A stretch of 64,000 nucleotides of DNA from assembly GCF_002902945.1 (NCBI RefSeq), contig NZ_CP026103.1, forward strand, positions 434,001 to 498,000, read 5' to 3'. Under the pieces are notes generated by a model, which was given only the letters and a program-made list of their open reading frames with translations, was not told where the DNA came from and did no database searches. A program made the position numbers and the translations under genes. Shown here in pieces: positions 8,270-16,625 of the stretch. The stretch's first letter is position 1, and the number at the start of each line of letters is the position of its first letter. The stretch comes from Paraburkholderia caribensis. GTDB lineage: Bacteria > Pseudomonadota > Gammaproteobacteria > Burkholderiales > Burkholderiaceae.

Positions 8270-8737
8270 ATGGCAGAGAGCAGGACAAACGCCCGCGCCT
8301 CGCGCGACACGCAGGAGAGCGCGACGCCCCGTTCCCGCTTGGCATTGCGTCAGCGGCAGTTGAGCAGCGTGGTCGGCTATGTGGCGGTCATTGCCGCCAT
8401 CGTGTCGCCGCAGGGCGTGTTCCTGTTCCTCGTCAACGCGTCGGGCGCCGTGATGTTGTTCGTCTGCCGAAGCCTGCACCGCAACGGCGAGCAGCCCTCA
8501 CTGCCCATGTGGGTCTTCCCATGGCTCTCGTATGCGGTTGTGGCGGCGATCGTCGGCTTGCTGGTCTCGATGGGCGTGGACGCCGAACTTCGGCCGCGAT
8601 TGATGGCGAGCATCGCGAGTCTCGCGTTCGCCTCGGCGGCATGGCTGCCGGCGGCGAAGCGGCGCAACGCGGATGACGGCACGCGCACGGGTATTCTTGC
8701 CGCGGCCGATGTATGCGCATTGTCGGGAGAGCGTTGA
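8270..8737 (+). pseudogene. Internally deleted amino-acid permease (GabP/APC family remnant)
   Basis: The open frame of 155 residues has a strong AAAGGAG ribosome site before ATG 8270. Its first 35 residues end in LALRQRQLSS, which resembles the cytoplasmic lead-in (L-K/R-Q-R-Q-L) before TM1 of GabP-like APC permeases. The sequence then jumps directly to a late-membrane-segment sequence (VVGYVAVIAAIVSPQGVF, NASGAVMLFV, MWVFPWLSYAVVAAIVG) that resembles the C-terminal third of the family. Normal members have about 460 residues, so roughly 300 residues are missing with the frame kept. A second small deletion is likely between LFV and MWVFPW. The stop overlaps the DadA-like start (TGATG). It cannot be a working transporter in this form; it may simply hold translational coupling for the next gene. 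Confidence 0.7.
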
Positions 8738-9969
8738 TGGCAGAGATCGGCATTGTCGGCGCGGGTTTCATCGGGCTTGCGAGCGCCGGCTGGCTGATGC
8801 GCGACGGGCACCGCGTCACGCTGTTCGATCCGTCCGGCGTCGCGCAGGGCGCGTCGTTCGGCAACGCGGGCACGTTCGCGCCGTATGGCTGCATTCCTGT
8901 GAACAATCCTTCCGTGTTCCGCGATCTGCCGCGTTTCCTGCTGTCGAGCGAGAGTCCGTTCCGTTTGCGCTGGAGTTATCTGCCGCACGTGTTGCCGTGG
9001 CTCGCGCGCTTCATGATCAGCTCGACGCGCAAGCGGTATGAGGCGAGTGCCGGCGCGCTCGCGGCATTGCTCGCGCAGGCGCAGGACGGCTATGCGCCGT
9101 TGCTGGAAGAGCGGGAGCTTGCGAAATACGTGAGACCGCGCGAGTGCCTCTATCTGTATTCGAGCGGTGCGTCGTTCGATGCATCGCGCGCTTCGCTGAA
9201 TCTGCGCAAGCAACTCGGCGTGTCGTTCGACGTGCTGTCCGCCGCCGAGGTGCGCGAGCTGGAGCCCGCGCTTGCACCGATCTTCGAGCGGGGCGTGCTC
9301 TTCCGCGACAGCTGGCATTTCTCCGATCCGCAAGGCTTTCTGCTGTCGCTGCATGAACTGCTTGCGGCGCGTGGCCTGGAACTCGAACGCAAGAGCGTGA
9401 GCGCCATTGCTCCGGCGGCAGACGGCGTCACGTTGACGACCGACGACGGCACGCCACGCCGCTTCGATCATGTCGTCGTCGCGACGGGCGCGCGCTCCGC
9501 GAAGTTCGCGGCGCAATGCGGCGACCGCGTGCCGCTCGATACTGAGCGCGGCTATCACGTGCGCTATCGGGGCGCCACGCACCTGATTTCGCGGCCGGTC
9601 GGTTGGGCCGAGCGCGGCTTCTACATGACGCCGATGGACGACGGCGTGCGTGTTGCGGGGACGGTCGAACTGGGCGGCTTCAGCGACGTGCGCAATCGTT
9701 CGTTGCTGGACCTGCTGACGTTTTCTTCGAAGCGCGCATTGCCGGGGCTGACGCAACCCGACAGTACGTGGCTCGGCTTTCGGCCCACGCTGCCCGACGG
9801 CGTGCCTGTGCTGGGCCGTTCGAGCGACAGTGAGCGGGTGATTTACGCATTCGGGCATCAGCATCTCGGGCTGACGTTGGCGGGCGTGAGCGGGCGCATC
9901 GTGGCGGATCTGGTTGCGCGGCGCGCACCGCCGCTCGATCTGTCGCGCTACGCGCCGACACGGTTCTGA
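8737..9969 (+). CDS. DadA-like D-amino-acid dehydrogenase (FAD-dependent)
   Basis: The 410-residue DAO-fold protein has an N-terminal Rossmann loop EIGIVGAGFIGLASAG and a C-terminal FAD loop (YAFGHQHLGLTLAG). It resembles DadA and related small-subunit dehydrogenases that oxidatively deaminate D-amino acids or similar amines at the membrane. ATG 8737 is used: GGGAGAG lies 5 bp upstream and the start overlaps the upstream stop by one base, which suggests coupling to the permease remnant. The ATG at 8713 would lack this site. It is followed 100 bp later by a LivK-like binding protein, so the segment looks like an uptake and oxidation unit for an amino acid whose permease has been lost. Confidence 0.88.
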   Translation: MAEIGIVGAGFIGLASAGWLMRDGHRVTLFDPSGVAQGASFGNAGTFAPYGCIPVNNPSVFRDLPRFLLSSESPFRLRWSYLPHVLPWLARFMISSTRKRYEASAGALAALLAQAQDGYAPLLEERELAKYVRPRECLYLYSSGASFDASRASLNLRKQLGVSFDVLSAAEVRELEPALAPIFERGVLFRDSWHFSDPQGFLLSLHELLAARGLELERKSVSAIAPAADGVTLTTDDGTPRRFDHVVVATGARSAKFAAQCGDRVPLDTERGYHVRYRGATHLISRPVGWAERGFYMTPMDDGVRVAGTVELGGFSDVRNRSLLDLLTFSSKRALPGLTQPDSTWLGFRPTLPDGVPVLGRSSDSERVIYAFGHQHLGLTLAGVSGRIVADLVARRAPPLDLSRYAPTRF

Positions 9970-10069
9970 GGCGACGCATACGCATGTTTCAAGGACGACT
10001 TCGAGGCGTCGCGCATCGGGTCAGTCGACAGGCAAAGAGCGCGACATTTTCTAATGACAGGAGCGCATC

Positions 10070-11218
10070 ATGAATCGACGTACATGGCTGATGAGGTTAG
10101 GGGTTTGCGCTCTGGCGGCGCATGCTTCATTCGCATTCGCTGCGGACCCGGAAATCGTCAAGATAGGTTTTGTCGGGCCGTTGACGGGACCCGTCGCGCG
10201 GGTCGGCAAGGATCTGCAATACGGCGCGCAACTTGCGCTCGATGAAGAAAACGCGAAGCATCCGACCGTTGCTGGCAAGCCGGTCAAGTTCGTGCTCGAC
10301 GTGCAGGATGACCAGGCTGATCCGCGCGTCGCGATTCAGGTTGCGCAAAAGCTGGTCGATGAAGGCGTGGTGGGTGTGATTGGCCACTACAACTCGGGGT
10401 GCAGCATTCCGGCTTCGACTGTGTATCACAACGCGAATGTCGCGATGATCACGCCGGGTTCGACCAATCCGCAATTGACCAAGCAGGGCTACAAGAACGT
10501 GTTCCGCACGATGGGGCATGACGGCATCGGCGGCGTGGTGGCGGGGCATTTCGTCGTCGAGCAGATGAAGGCGAAGCGCATTGGCATCATCGACGACCGC
10601 ACGGCGTTCGGGCAAGGTCTTGCCGATGCATTCGAGAAAGGCGTGAAGGAAGCGAACGGCAACATCGTGTCACGCGAATTCACTAACGACAAGGCCGTTG
10701 ATTTTCGCGCGATTCTCACTTCGCTGAAGAGCAAGAATGTCGATGTGATTTTCTTTGGTGGGTTGGACGAGCAGGGTGCGATGCTGGTGAAGCAGATGCG
10801 TTCGCTGGGGATGCAGGCACAGCTGTTTGGTGCGGGCGCGTTGAAGAGTAATGCGTTTCTGCAGATTGCGGGTACTTCGGGTGAGCGCACCCAGGATCTT
10901 GAACCGGGACCCGCGCTGGATAAGTTGCCTGCGGCGCAGGACTTCGGCAAGCGGTATAAGGCGCGATTCAATCAGGATGTCGAGCTGTATGCGCCCTTTG
11001 CATATGATGCTGCGCTCGCTATGTTGAAGGCGATTCATGATGCTAATTCGCTCGATCGCGCGAAGATCGTTGAGAGTTTGGCTAAGGTTTCGTTGACGGG
11101 TGTTACTGGGAAGATTACTTTTGATCCTTATGGGGATCTGATTAAGCCGCCATATACGCTCTTCGAGGTGCAGCAGGGGCAGTGGAAGAGTGTTAAGACT
11201 GTGGGTGGGGGAGTGTGA
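10070..11218 (+). CDS. Branched-chain amino-acid-type ABC substrate-binding protein (LivK/LivJ family)
   Basis: The 382-residue protein has a signal peptide (MNRRTWLMRLGV to AFA-A, about residue 24) and a type I periplasmic binding fold beginning with IVKIGFVGPLTGP. The ligand-contact stretches GVIGHYNSGCSIPAS and ITPGSTNP are typical of Leu/Ile/Val-binding proteins. It delivers a hydrophobic or polar amino acid to an ABC importer whose other parts are not adjacent. The start is ATG 10070, with AGGAG upstream. Near its 3' end the codon use drifts to more A/T-ending codons, and the stop runs straight into a TTTTGC hexanucleotide tract and the repeat island. Confidence 0.9.
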   Translation: MNRRTWLMRLGVCALAAHASFAFAADPEIVKIGFVGPLTGPVARVGKDLQYGAQLALDEENAKHPTVAGKPVKFVLDVQDDQADPRVAIQVAQKLVDEGVVGVIGHYNSGCSIPASTVYHNANVAMITPGSTNPQLTKQGYKNVFRTMGHDGIGGVVAGHFVVEQMKAKRIGIIDDRTAFGQGLADAFEKGVKEANGNIVSREFTNDKAVDFRAILTSLKSKNVDVIFFGGLDEQGAMLVKQMRSLGMQAQLFGAGALKSNAFLQIAGTSGERTQDLEPGPALDKLPAAQDFGKRYKARFNQDVELYAPFAYDAALAMLKAIHDANSLDRAKIVESLAKVSLTGVTGKITFDPYGDLIKPPYTLFEVQQGQWKSVKTVGGGV

Positions 11219-11266
11219 TTGCTTTTGCTTTTGCTTTTGCTTTTGCCTTTGCCTTTGCTTTTGCTG
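11219..11266 (+). repeat. TTTTGC hexanucleotide tandem tract
   Basis: About eight copies of a TTTTGC/CTTTGC unit begin right at the stop codon of the LivK-like gene. The tract is simple-sequence and could vary in copy number. Another short version (CAAAAGC-like) occurs near 11983. Confidence 0.75.
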
Positions 11267-11300
11267 CGCTGGCATCCGCGTCGCGTTAGCGTGCTTCAGG

Positions 11301-11382
11301 CGTCGCCCCTGTGCGGGGCGGCACCTACTTTTCTTTGCCGCCGCAAAGAAAAGTAGGCAAAAGAAAGCGGCTCACACCGCCA
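11301..11382 (+). repeat. Left arm of a perfect 82-bp inverted repeat
   Basis: The 82 bases are the exact reverse complement of 11812-11893. The arm contains its own hairpin at 11324-11357: a perfect 15-bp stem CCTACTTTTCTTTGC and its complement around a CGCC loop. The flanks also match imperfectly on both sides (GCTGGCATCCGCG). I have seen this element type as a frequent intergenic repeat in Burkholderiales; here it is non-coding. Confidence 0.9.
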
Positions 11383-11527
11383 ATTCTTGACGTTTACCCA
11401 CGGGCCCCCAACGTCCCCACGCTTCATACAGCGGTGCCCTTGGCCAGTGCCCGTCGCCAACGCTTCGAATGAACGCCTCACCCGCTTCAAATACCCGTAC
11501 CCGGTCAAGCGGCGGCGAATGGTATAT

Positions 11528-11555
11528 GCCGCCCAGGTGGCAAACTGTGTGTAGG
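11528..11555 (+). repeat. Left arm of an inner 28-bp inverted repeat
   Basis: The 28 bases are exactly complementary to 11639-11666, giving a second inverted pair nested within the 82-bp pair, with 83 bp between the arms. Confidence 0.9.
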
Positions 11556-11638
11556 TTGTCGCGTCGTATAGGGTAGCGCTCTTACAGGGTGGAACGCATG
11601 TGCTATCGGTCCGGAGTGAGGCGTGCGAGGCACTACGG

Positions 11639-11666
11639 CCTACACACAGTTTGCCACCTGGGCGGC
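11639..11666 (-). repeat. Right arm of the inner 28-bp inverted repeat
   Basis: Exact reverse complement of 11528-11555. The 83 bp between the arms show no gene. Confidence 0.9.
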
Positions 11667-11811
11667 CGTGGACTGCCTGGCGAGGCGTGCCGTGACGCGA
11701 GGGCGTGAACCCGGTGAGGCGCCCAGCAAGAGCGCTGGCAACGAGCAGGAATGATGTGATTGCCGTGTGAAGTGTAAGAACCTTTGGGGGCCCTCAGGCA
11801 AGAATTAGTGC

Positions 11812-11893
11812 TGGCGGTGTGAGCCGCTTTCTTTTGCCTACTTTTCTTTGCGGCGGCAAAGAAAAGTAGGTGCCGCCCCGCACAGGGGCGACG
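11812..11893 (-). repeat. Right arm of the perfect 82-bp inverted repeat
   Basis: Exact reverse complement of 11301-11382, with the same internal 15-bp-stem hairpin at 11837-11870. An imperfect third copy of the flank (CCTGAAGCACGCTAACG and GCGGATGCCAGC) follows at about 11948-11994. The whole stretch 11219-12105 holds no credible gene; open frames across it only translate the repeat. Confidence 0.9.
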
Positions 11894-12105
11894 CGTGAAG
11901 CGAGCTATCGCATCGCGGATGCCAGCGCAAAGGCAAACGCACACCGGCGACGCCTGAAGCACGCTAACGAATCGCGGATGCCAGCAAAAGCAAACCGCGG
12001 CTGCCAGCACAAATACCAGAACCCCAAACCGGCACTGCCAGAAAGCCAAACTCAATACCAAGACAATCCGCGTATCGCGGAAAATCGCCACACGGCCCCG
12101 CTAGA

Positions 12106-12888
12106 TCAAGGCAGAGAAATAGTCAAATTCGCCGACTGCGGCCCAAGCCTGACAATTTGCGAGTAAGGCGCAAGCGAGCGCAACGTCGCATCCTTCAAAT
12201 ACGCATTGAGCCCAAGAAACGCCACCAGCCCGACAAACGCAAACACCGCGCCAATGGTCCAAAGCGGGACTTCCCGCTTAAGCCGATGCGCGATCTGATC
12301 CGGCAACGCCCAGTGCGGCGCAAACGGCGCGCGTTTGCCCTTCATATGCGCGATCTCATCGCCAAGACGCGCAGTCAGATACGCAAGCTTTTCCGGCCCT
12401 TCGAGCAAATACTTGCCCTGAAAGCCCAGTAGCAAACACATATGAAAGACCTCGAGCGATTGCAAACGCGCCGCCCCCTGCGCACGACACTCCTCCAGAT
12501 GCTGAAAAAACTTCTCCCCGGCAAGCTGCTCGCCGAACAACGCAAGCTGCAACGGACGTCGCTCCCACTCGGTGCGGATCGCAAACGGCGACGACAGCAC
12601 CATCTCATCGACGGCGGCGCAAAACGCGAACTTCGCCGTATAAGCATCTTCCGCGGCAACGTCGAGCTTCTTCGCGCCGCGCTCGAAATCACCCAGAAAC
12701 TGCTGGATGCGATTCATGAACTCGGCAGCATTGCCCGGCTCGCGGCCGTTCTTCAACAGAAACAGCATGAAAAAACCGTCGTACAGCAGATCGAGCAGCG
12801 AGCGAACCTGATAGCTCGGCTGCAAGGCCGACGGCGGCATTGCGGACGGCTGCGTGTCGGTGTCGAACAGGGAAGGGGCGTAGCTCAT
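12106..12888 (-). CDS. tssL: T6SS inner-membrane protein TssL (DotU family)
   Basis: The 260-residue DotU-family protein has a cytoplasmic helical domain (VRSLLDLLYDGFFMLFLLKNG; FAFCAAVDEMVLSSPF; LLLGFQGKYLLEGPEKL) and a single C-terminal membrane anchor at about residues 209-232 (LWTIGAVFAFVGLVAFLG). TssL joins TssM and TssJ in the trans-envelope complex and helps recruit the baseplate through TssK. Only a short periplasmic tail follows the membrane segment and no OmpA-type peptidoglycan domain is fused, so the separate OmpA-like gene at 26.1 kb may supply wall anchoring. It overlaps the tssK stop by 4 bp (ATGA). Confidence 0.96.
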   Translation of the reverse strand: MSYAPSLFDTDTQPSAMPPSALQPSYQVRSLLDLLYDGFFMLFLLKNGREPGNAAEFMNRIQQFLGDFERGAKKLDVAAEDAYTAKFAFCAAVDEMVLSSPFAIRTEWERRPLQLALFGEQLAGEKFFQHLEECRAQGAARLQSLEVFHMCLLLGFQGKYLLEGPEKLAYLTARLGDEIAHMKGKRAPFAPHWALPDQIAHRLKREVPLWTIGAVFAFVGLVAFLGLNAYLKDATLRSLAPYSQIVRLGPQSANLTISLP

Positions 12889-14228
12889 GGTGTGACCGCG
12901 ATCAGTTCGAGTTTGAGATCGTTGAGTCCCGACGGCGCATAGATCATCGTCGAACGGGCCTGCAACATGCGCTCATAAAGCGCGCCGCGCGCTTCCAGCG
13001 AGAAGTAACATGCGCCCGGCCGCACGGGAATCGCGGGCGGCACTTGCGGCGTGTAGGCGAGCCGCACGCCGGGCATCGCGGAAAGCACCAGCTTGTCGAC
13101 GTCGTCGGGGGCGCCGACCTTGAAGCGCGCAGGCACGGCGTCGACGAGTTCGACGGCGGGCAAATCCGCCGACACGGCGAGAAAGAACTGCGTCTTGTCG
13201 TCGATCTTGCCCGAGTCGAGGCGCCCCGCATGGAACGACGGACGAACTTCTTCGAGCGCGATGGCGAAGTAGCGTGTCGAGATCACCGTTTCCAGCAGTT
13301 CGCGCAACATGCCGTCAAGGCGCGCGAACCCCGGACCAGGATCGTCATGACGATAGGCGGGCAGATCCGCGAGCGCGTAGCCTTTGGAAAACGTCATCAG
13401 TTGACCCGCAAGCCGTAGCAGTTCCTGAAACAGCCGCTCCGGATGCAGCGCGGAATGCTGATAAAGATGCGCAAGCGCGGCAAACGCGGCACTCGCCGTA
13501 TGCAGCAGCCAGAACGACGCAATGTCGCCCGAGCGGAACTCGATGATGTTCTTGGTCGGCTCGCGATGAAAACCGTACAGCGCATTCACCTTCGCCTGCA
13601 ACGCATCGATCAGCTGACGCAGCTTTTGATGCAGAAGCGGCGATGCATCGATTGCAAGGCAGGGCGGTACGAACGATTCATCGAGTTCGAAACCGGAAGT
13701 CGCCGTGCGGCGCACGCGCACGAGCGGCACGGACAACAACTGATCACGCGGCTCGCTGTGCGCGATCAGCTTCACACTGGTTTTCAGGAACGTGATGTCG
13801 GCTTCGGCGGCGTCGGTAAAATGGTCGGGCACGACACTCTGCCTGCTGACATAGCGCGACACGAAGCCGTCTTCATCGCTCGCATGGTTCTGCCCCGTTT
13901 CGCGCACGGGATGCAGCGCGAGATAAAACGTGAACTCGTTGATGCCGTCGGGCAGCGTGTCGAGCGCGACGGGCGGCGGCAATTCGTCGGCCTGTGGCGC
14001 GGCGTAGAGCGCGCCATCCGGAAACACGAGCGACAGTTCGCTCGCGCGCAGCACGTTGCTGCCGAGCGCATCGCGGTCGAAGCGCACCGAACGCACCCCC
14101 CAGTTGTACGGCTGGATGGCCTGAATCGATTCGAACAGGCGTGCCTCGTGGTACGCGTCCTGTCGCTGGAAATGCTGCGGCCTCAGAAAAAGACCTTCCC
14201 CCCAGAGCACCTTTGCGGAATAACTCAT
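12885..14228 (-). CDS. tssK: T6SS baseplate protein TssK
   Basis: This is a TssK/VasE-family protein of 447 residues. The N terminus MSYSAKVLWGEGLFLRPQHF is the hallmark of the family. TssK is a trimeric adaptor that links the baseplate wedge (TssE-F-G) to the TssJLM membrane complex. ATG 14228 is chosen over the upstream ATG 14249 because it gives the conserved N terminus and has CAGG at suitable spacing. It is translationally coupled to tssL downstream (4-bp overlap). A 121-bp gap separates it from tssJ upstream and may contain its own promoter. Confidence 0.95.
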   Translation of the reverse strand: MSYSAKVLWGEGLFLRPQHFQRQDAYHEARLFESIQAIQPYNWGVRSVRFDRDALGSNVLRASELSLVFPDGALYAAPQADELPPPVALDTLPDGINEFTFYLALHPVRETGQNHASDEDGFVSRYVSRQSVVPDHFTDAAEADITFLKTSVKLIAHSEPRDQLLSVPLVRVRRTATSGFELDESFVPPCLAIDASPLLHQKLRQLIDALQAKVNALYGFHREPTKNIIEFRSGDIASFWLLHTASAAFAALAHLYQHSALHPERLFQELLRLAGQLMTFSKGYALADLPAYRHDDPGPGFARLDGMLRELLETVISTRYFAIALEEVRPSFHAGRLDSGKIDDKTQFFLAVSADLPAVELVDAVPARFKVGAPDDVDKLVLSAMPGVRLAYTPQVPPAIPVRPGACYFSLEARGALYERMLQARSTMIYAPSGLNDLKLELIAVTP

Positions 14229-14301
14229 CGCGAACCTGTGTTTATGCAAATCACATCTGTAAGCGCGAATGACAATGACCGATTAAGTGGCGATTCGGGC
14301 T

Positions 14302-14329
14302 TTTATCACGCGACATTGTTAATTGTTAA
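14302..14329 (-). promoter_or_regulatory. Possible promoter for tssK-tssL
   Basis: On the minus strand TTAACA (14329-14324), a 16-bp spacer and GATAAA (14307-14302) lie within the AT-rich tssJ-tssK gap, about 75 bp before tssK. Confidence 0.3.
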
Positions 14330-14349
14330 ATGACTTTTAAACGTCATCT

Positions 14350-14976
14350 TTAGCCACAACTGACCGACGACAGCAAATTCAATGACTGCAGGGGCAATCC
14401 CTGATCAGGCGGAATCACAGTGCCGTTTGTCACCGTCATTGCGCAGTTATGCAGCCCGATCATTATGCCGGATTTCTCCGACTTTCCCGGATCGAACGCG
14501 AACTTCCAGCGTTGCATGGCGGGATCGCGGAATAGGGCAACGATACCGAATGCCTGCGCTTCGCGCGATACCTTCTCAGTGACGTTATAGCGCTGGCCGG
14601 GAATGAGCGTCACCTCGCGCACGCCAAGCAGATCGCCACCCAAAGTACTTTTCTCTTTGGCTGGATCAGTAAACGTATCGAAAGGCGCCTGTTGAAAAGA
14701 AGTGGGGTCTTTCAGCGCATAGAGGCGCACGACGAGTGCGAGCGGACGCTTGTCATTCGCTGCGTTCAGATTGGGCGCGGCATATAAGGTCAAGCCGATA
14801 TTGCGTGGCGGCTTTTGCGAGTCGGGCACGTCCGGCTTGCCGATTCCCGCAGCCTGCAGGGCCGAGGAGGCAGCTGCGCCAAGCACGCTGACCCCCGCCG
14901 CGCAACCCGCCAGCAGCGAGCTTCCAGCCAGACTCAATGCAATTAGCGATGCAACCCGGATAGCGCGCGTATTCAT
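14350..14976 (-). CDS. tssJ: T6SS outer-membrane lipoprotein TssJ
   Basis: The 208-residue lipoprotein has a signal peptide and lipobox LLAGC (Cys25). The mature part is a transthyretin-like beta sandwich typical of TssJ/SciN (NIGLTLYAAPNLN, RPLALVVRLYALKDPTSF, LIPGQRYNV). TssJ sits in the outer membrane and binds the periplasmic end of TssM. It is the first gene of the leftward tssJ-K-L group and is divergent from the TPR lipoprotein-tssB operon. A perfect hairpin (14986-15003) sits directly in front of its start, where the ribosome site should be. Confidence 0.93.
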   Translation of the reverse strand: MNTRAIRVASLIALSLAGSSLLAGCAAGVSVLGAAASSALQAAGIGKPDVPDSQKPPRNIGLTLYAAPNLNAANDKRPLALVVRLYALKDPTSFQQAPFDTFTDPAKEKSTLGGDLLGVREVTLIPGQRYNVTEKVSREAQAFGIVALFRDPAMQRWKFAFDPGKSEKSGIMIGLHNCAMTVTNGTVIPPDQGLPLQSLNLLSSVSCG

Positions 14977-14985
14977 TCTTTATAG

Positions 14986-15003
14986 ACCGGCTTTCGAGCC
15001 GGT
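14986..15003. promoter_or_regulatory. Hairpin in the tssJ translation-initiation region
   Basis: A perfect 7-bp stem (ACCGGCT/AGCCGGT) with a 4-nt loop ends 10 bp before the tssJ start on the minus strand. Only a weak ribosome site (AAAGA) lies between, so the hairpin could limit ribosome access. Confidence 0.4.
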
Positions 15004-15222
15004 TACCCCTGTGAATTGTCAATTAAAACGGCGGATGAGTGCTTCGTTTTCACCCTGCGCATGTCAGATTGCAAGAAGCGGAATGAAAATGCAAAGCATG
15101 GCGATCCAGGAAATTATTGCCGCCAAACGATGCGGAATGAATTGCCGACGGCCCTAATTTACCGGATATGTCGAAGACATCCAATTGACACGTTTTCCGG
15201 ATTCTTCTTCTGTAGATGAAAG

Positions 15223-15251
15223 TTGAATTAATAAAAATTGGCCTGTACTAT
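15223..15251 (+). promoter_or_regulatory. Sigma-70-like promoter of the rightward T6SS operon
   Basis: TTGAAT (15223-15228), a 17-bp spacer and TACTAT (15246-15251) are followed by about 70 bp of leader before the TPR lipoprotein gene. The divergent gap 14977-15323 is clearly AT-richer than its surroundings; apart from this and the tssJ hairpin it shows nothing distinct. Confidence 0.55.
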
Positions 15252-15323
15252 ACGCGCGCACTTAGTGCAAAGCAAAATCGTTTTCTTCCTGATTATAAAA
15301 TTCGCAACGGCGGTGAAACAACG

Positions 15324-16013
15324 ATGAAAAATCGGCTCTTTACCAGTCTTTCTGGGGCAGTGCTGGTATGCGGCATGATTGCCGGATGCGCCACACAGGG
15401 AAATTCCACTCCGTCCACGCCTGAAGCATTTAACAAGGCGCTCAGCGACGCAGATACCGTAGCGAAGAATGGCGATCAGGATCGCGCCATCGCGCTTTAT
15501 CAGCAATTGTCAAAAACCGATCCGACGCGTGAAGAGCCGTGGTCGCGCATTGCGCAGATCCAGTTCACGCAGGGGCATTACGGGCAGGCCATCGTCGCCG
15601 CGCAGGAAGCATTGCAGCGCGACCAGACCGACCGTCAGGCGAAGAGCGTGCTGGCCGTCGCGGGCTTGCGCGTCGCGACGCAGTCGCTTGGTGAATTGCG
15701 TCAGGACGCGGCGCTTGCGGGCGACGCGAAGTCCGATGCACAAGCGCTTGCGAAGCAATTGCGCGACACGCTCGGCGAAGCCACGCTGTTCCCGCCGGAG
15801 GCGACCGACAAGCAGCCTGCGAAGAAGAAGCGTGTCGTGCGTCATGTGGCAAAACAGGCGCCAAAGGCAAGCGATTCCGCGGACAGCAGCGCCGCGGCAC
15901 CCGCTGCCAACGCGCCCGCGCAGGCACCTGCCGCCACGCCTGCCGCACCCGCTGCGCCCGCGAAAGCGGCGCAAAGCGGCGGCGCGTCCGATCCTTTTAG
16001 CGCGCTGCGCTGA
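15324..16013 (+). CDS. T6SS-associated TPR lipoprotein
   Basis: The 229-residue lipoprotein has a signal peptide and lipobox IAGC (Cys22). Two TPR-like helical repeats follow at about residues 40-110 (DQDRAIALYQQLSKTDPTREEPWSRIAQI, split over two helices). The tail (about residues 160-229) is rich in Ala, Pro and Lys and looks unstructured. It is the first gene of the tssB-C-D-E-F-G-H-A operon, 40 bp before tssB, a position where Burkholderia T6SS loci carry an accessory 'tag' lipoprotein of unknown role. ATG 15324 gives the proper signal peptide; the ATG at 15216 lies upstream of the promoter elements and is rejected. Confidence 0.8.
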   Translation: MKNRLFTSLSGAVLVCGMIAGCATQGNSTPSTPEAFNKALSDADTVAKNGDQDRAIALYQQLSKTDPTREEPWSRIAQIQFTQGHYGQAIVAAQEALQRDQTDRQAKSVLAVAGLRVATQSLGELRQDAALAGDAKSDAQALAKQLRDTLGEATLFPPEATDKQPAKKKRVVRHVAKQAPKASDSADSSAAAPAANAPAQAPAATPAAPAAPAKAAQSGGASDPFSALR

Positions 16014-16053
16014 TATCAGGCTGGTCTGAACCACACGCACCCGGGAGCCGTCG

Positions 16054-16602
16054 ATGGCAAAGAAAGAAAGTATTCAAAAGCGCTTGCAGAAAGTGCGGCC
16101 GCCGCGCGTTCAACTGACCTATGAGGTCGAGCGCGGCGATGCGATCGAAGTGAAGGAATTGCCGTTCGTGGTCGGTGTGGTGGCCGATCTCGCCGGACAG
16201 TCGGAAGTCGAACAGCCGAAGCTGCGGGATCGCAAGTTCGTCAGTATCGACCGCGACAATTTCGACGACGTGATGAAAGCCATCGAGCCGCGCGCGGCCT
16301 TCCAGGTGGAAAACCGCCTGAGCGATGCGGGCGGGACGTTCGGTGTCGATGTGCGGTTCCGGTCCATGGCCGACTTCAATCCCGACGAAGTGGTCGCGCA
16401 AATCGAGCCGCTACGCCGCCTGCTCGAAGCGCGTTCGAAACTCGCGGATCTGCGCAACAAGCTGGCCGGCAACGACAAGCTCGAAGATCTGCTTGGCGAA
16501 GTGCTGAAGAACACGCAGCAATTGCAGGCGCTCGCGGGTACGACGCCACGCGCCGAAGGCGATGGCGCGGACGGCGAATCGCGTACTGACGAGAACAAGT
16601 AG
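16054..16602 (+). CDS. tssB: T6SS contractile sheath small subunit TssB (VipA)
   Basis: The 182-residue protein begins MAKKESIQKRLQKVRPPRVQ, with the conserved VQLTYEVERGDAIEVKELPF strand and the LRDRKFVSIDRDNFD region of TssB/VipA. TssB pairs with TssC to build the cytoplasmic sheath whose contraction drives the Hcp tube. It is followed 23 bp later by tssC. The C-terminal tail is short and acidic. Confidence 0.97.
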   Translation: MAKKESIQKRLQKVRPPRVQLTYEVERGDAIEVKELPFVVGVVADLAGQSEVEQPKLRDRKFVSIDRDNFDDVMKAIEPRAAFQVENRLSDAGGTFGVDVRFRSMADFNPDEVVAQIEPLRRLLEARSKLADLRNKLAGNDKLEDLLGEVLKNTQQLQALAGTTPRAEGDGADGESRTDENK

Positions 16603-16625
16603 CGTCACCAGGCACCGGGGGTAAC

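Noticed and set aside
8377..9864. Minus-strand frame of 495 codons antisense to the DadA-like gene
   Set aside because: Shadow ORF; the plus strand has the FAD motifs and ribosome site.
11190..11390. Small ORF with a Cys/Phe repeat and a PCAGRHLLFF-type tail, and its twin at 11633-12091 (minus)
   Set aside because: Both only translate the TTTTGC tract and the 82-bp inverted repeat; the shared peptide arises because the arms are copies.
11301..11893. CRISPR array or IS element
   Set aside because: There are no evenly spaced direct repeats and spacers, and no transposase frame between the arms; only inverted repeats are seen.
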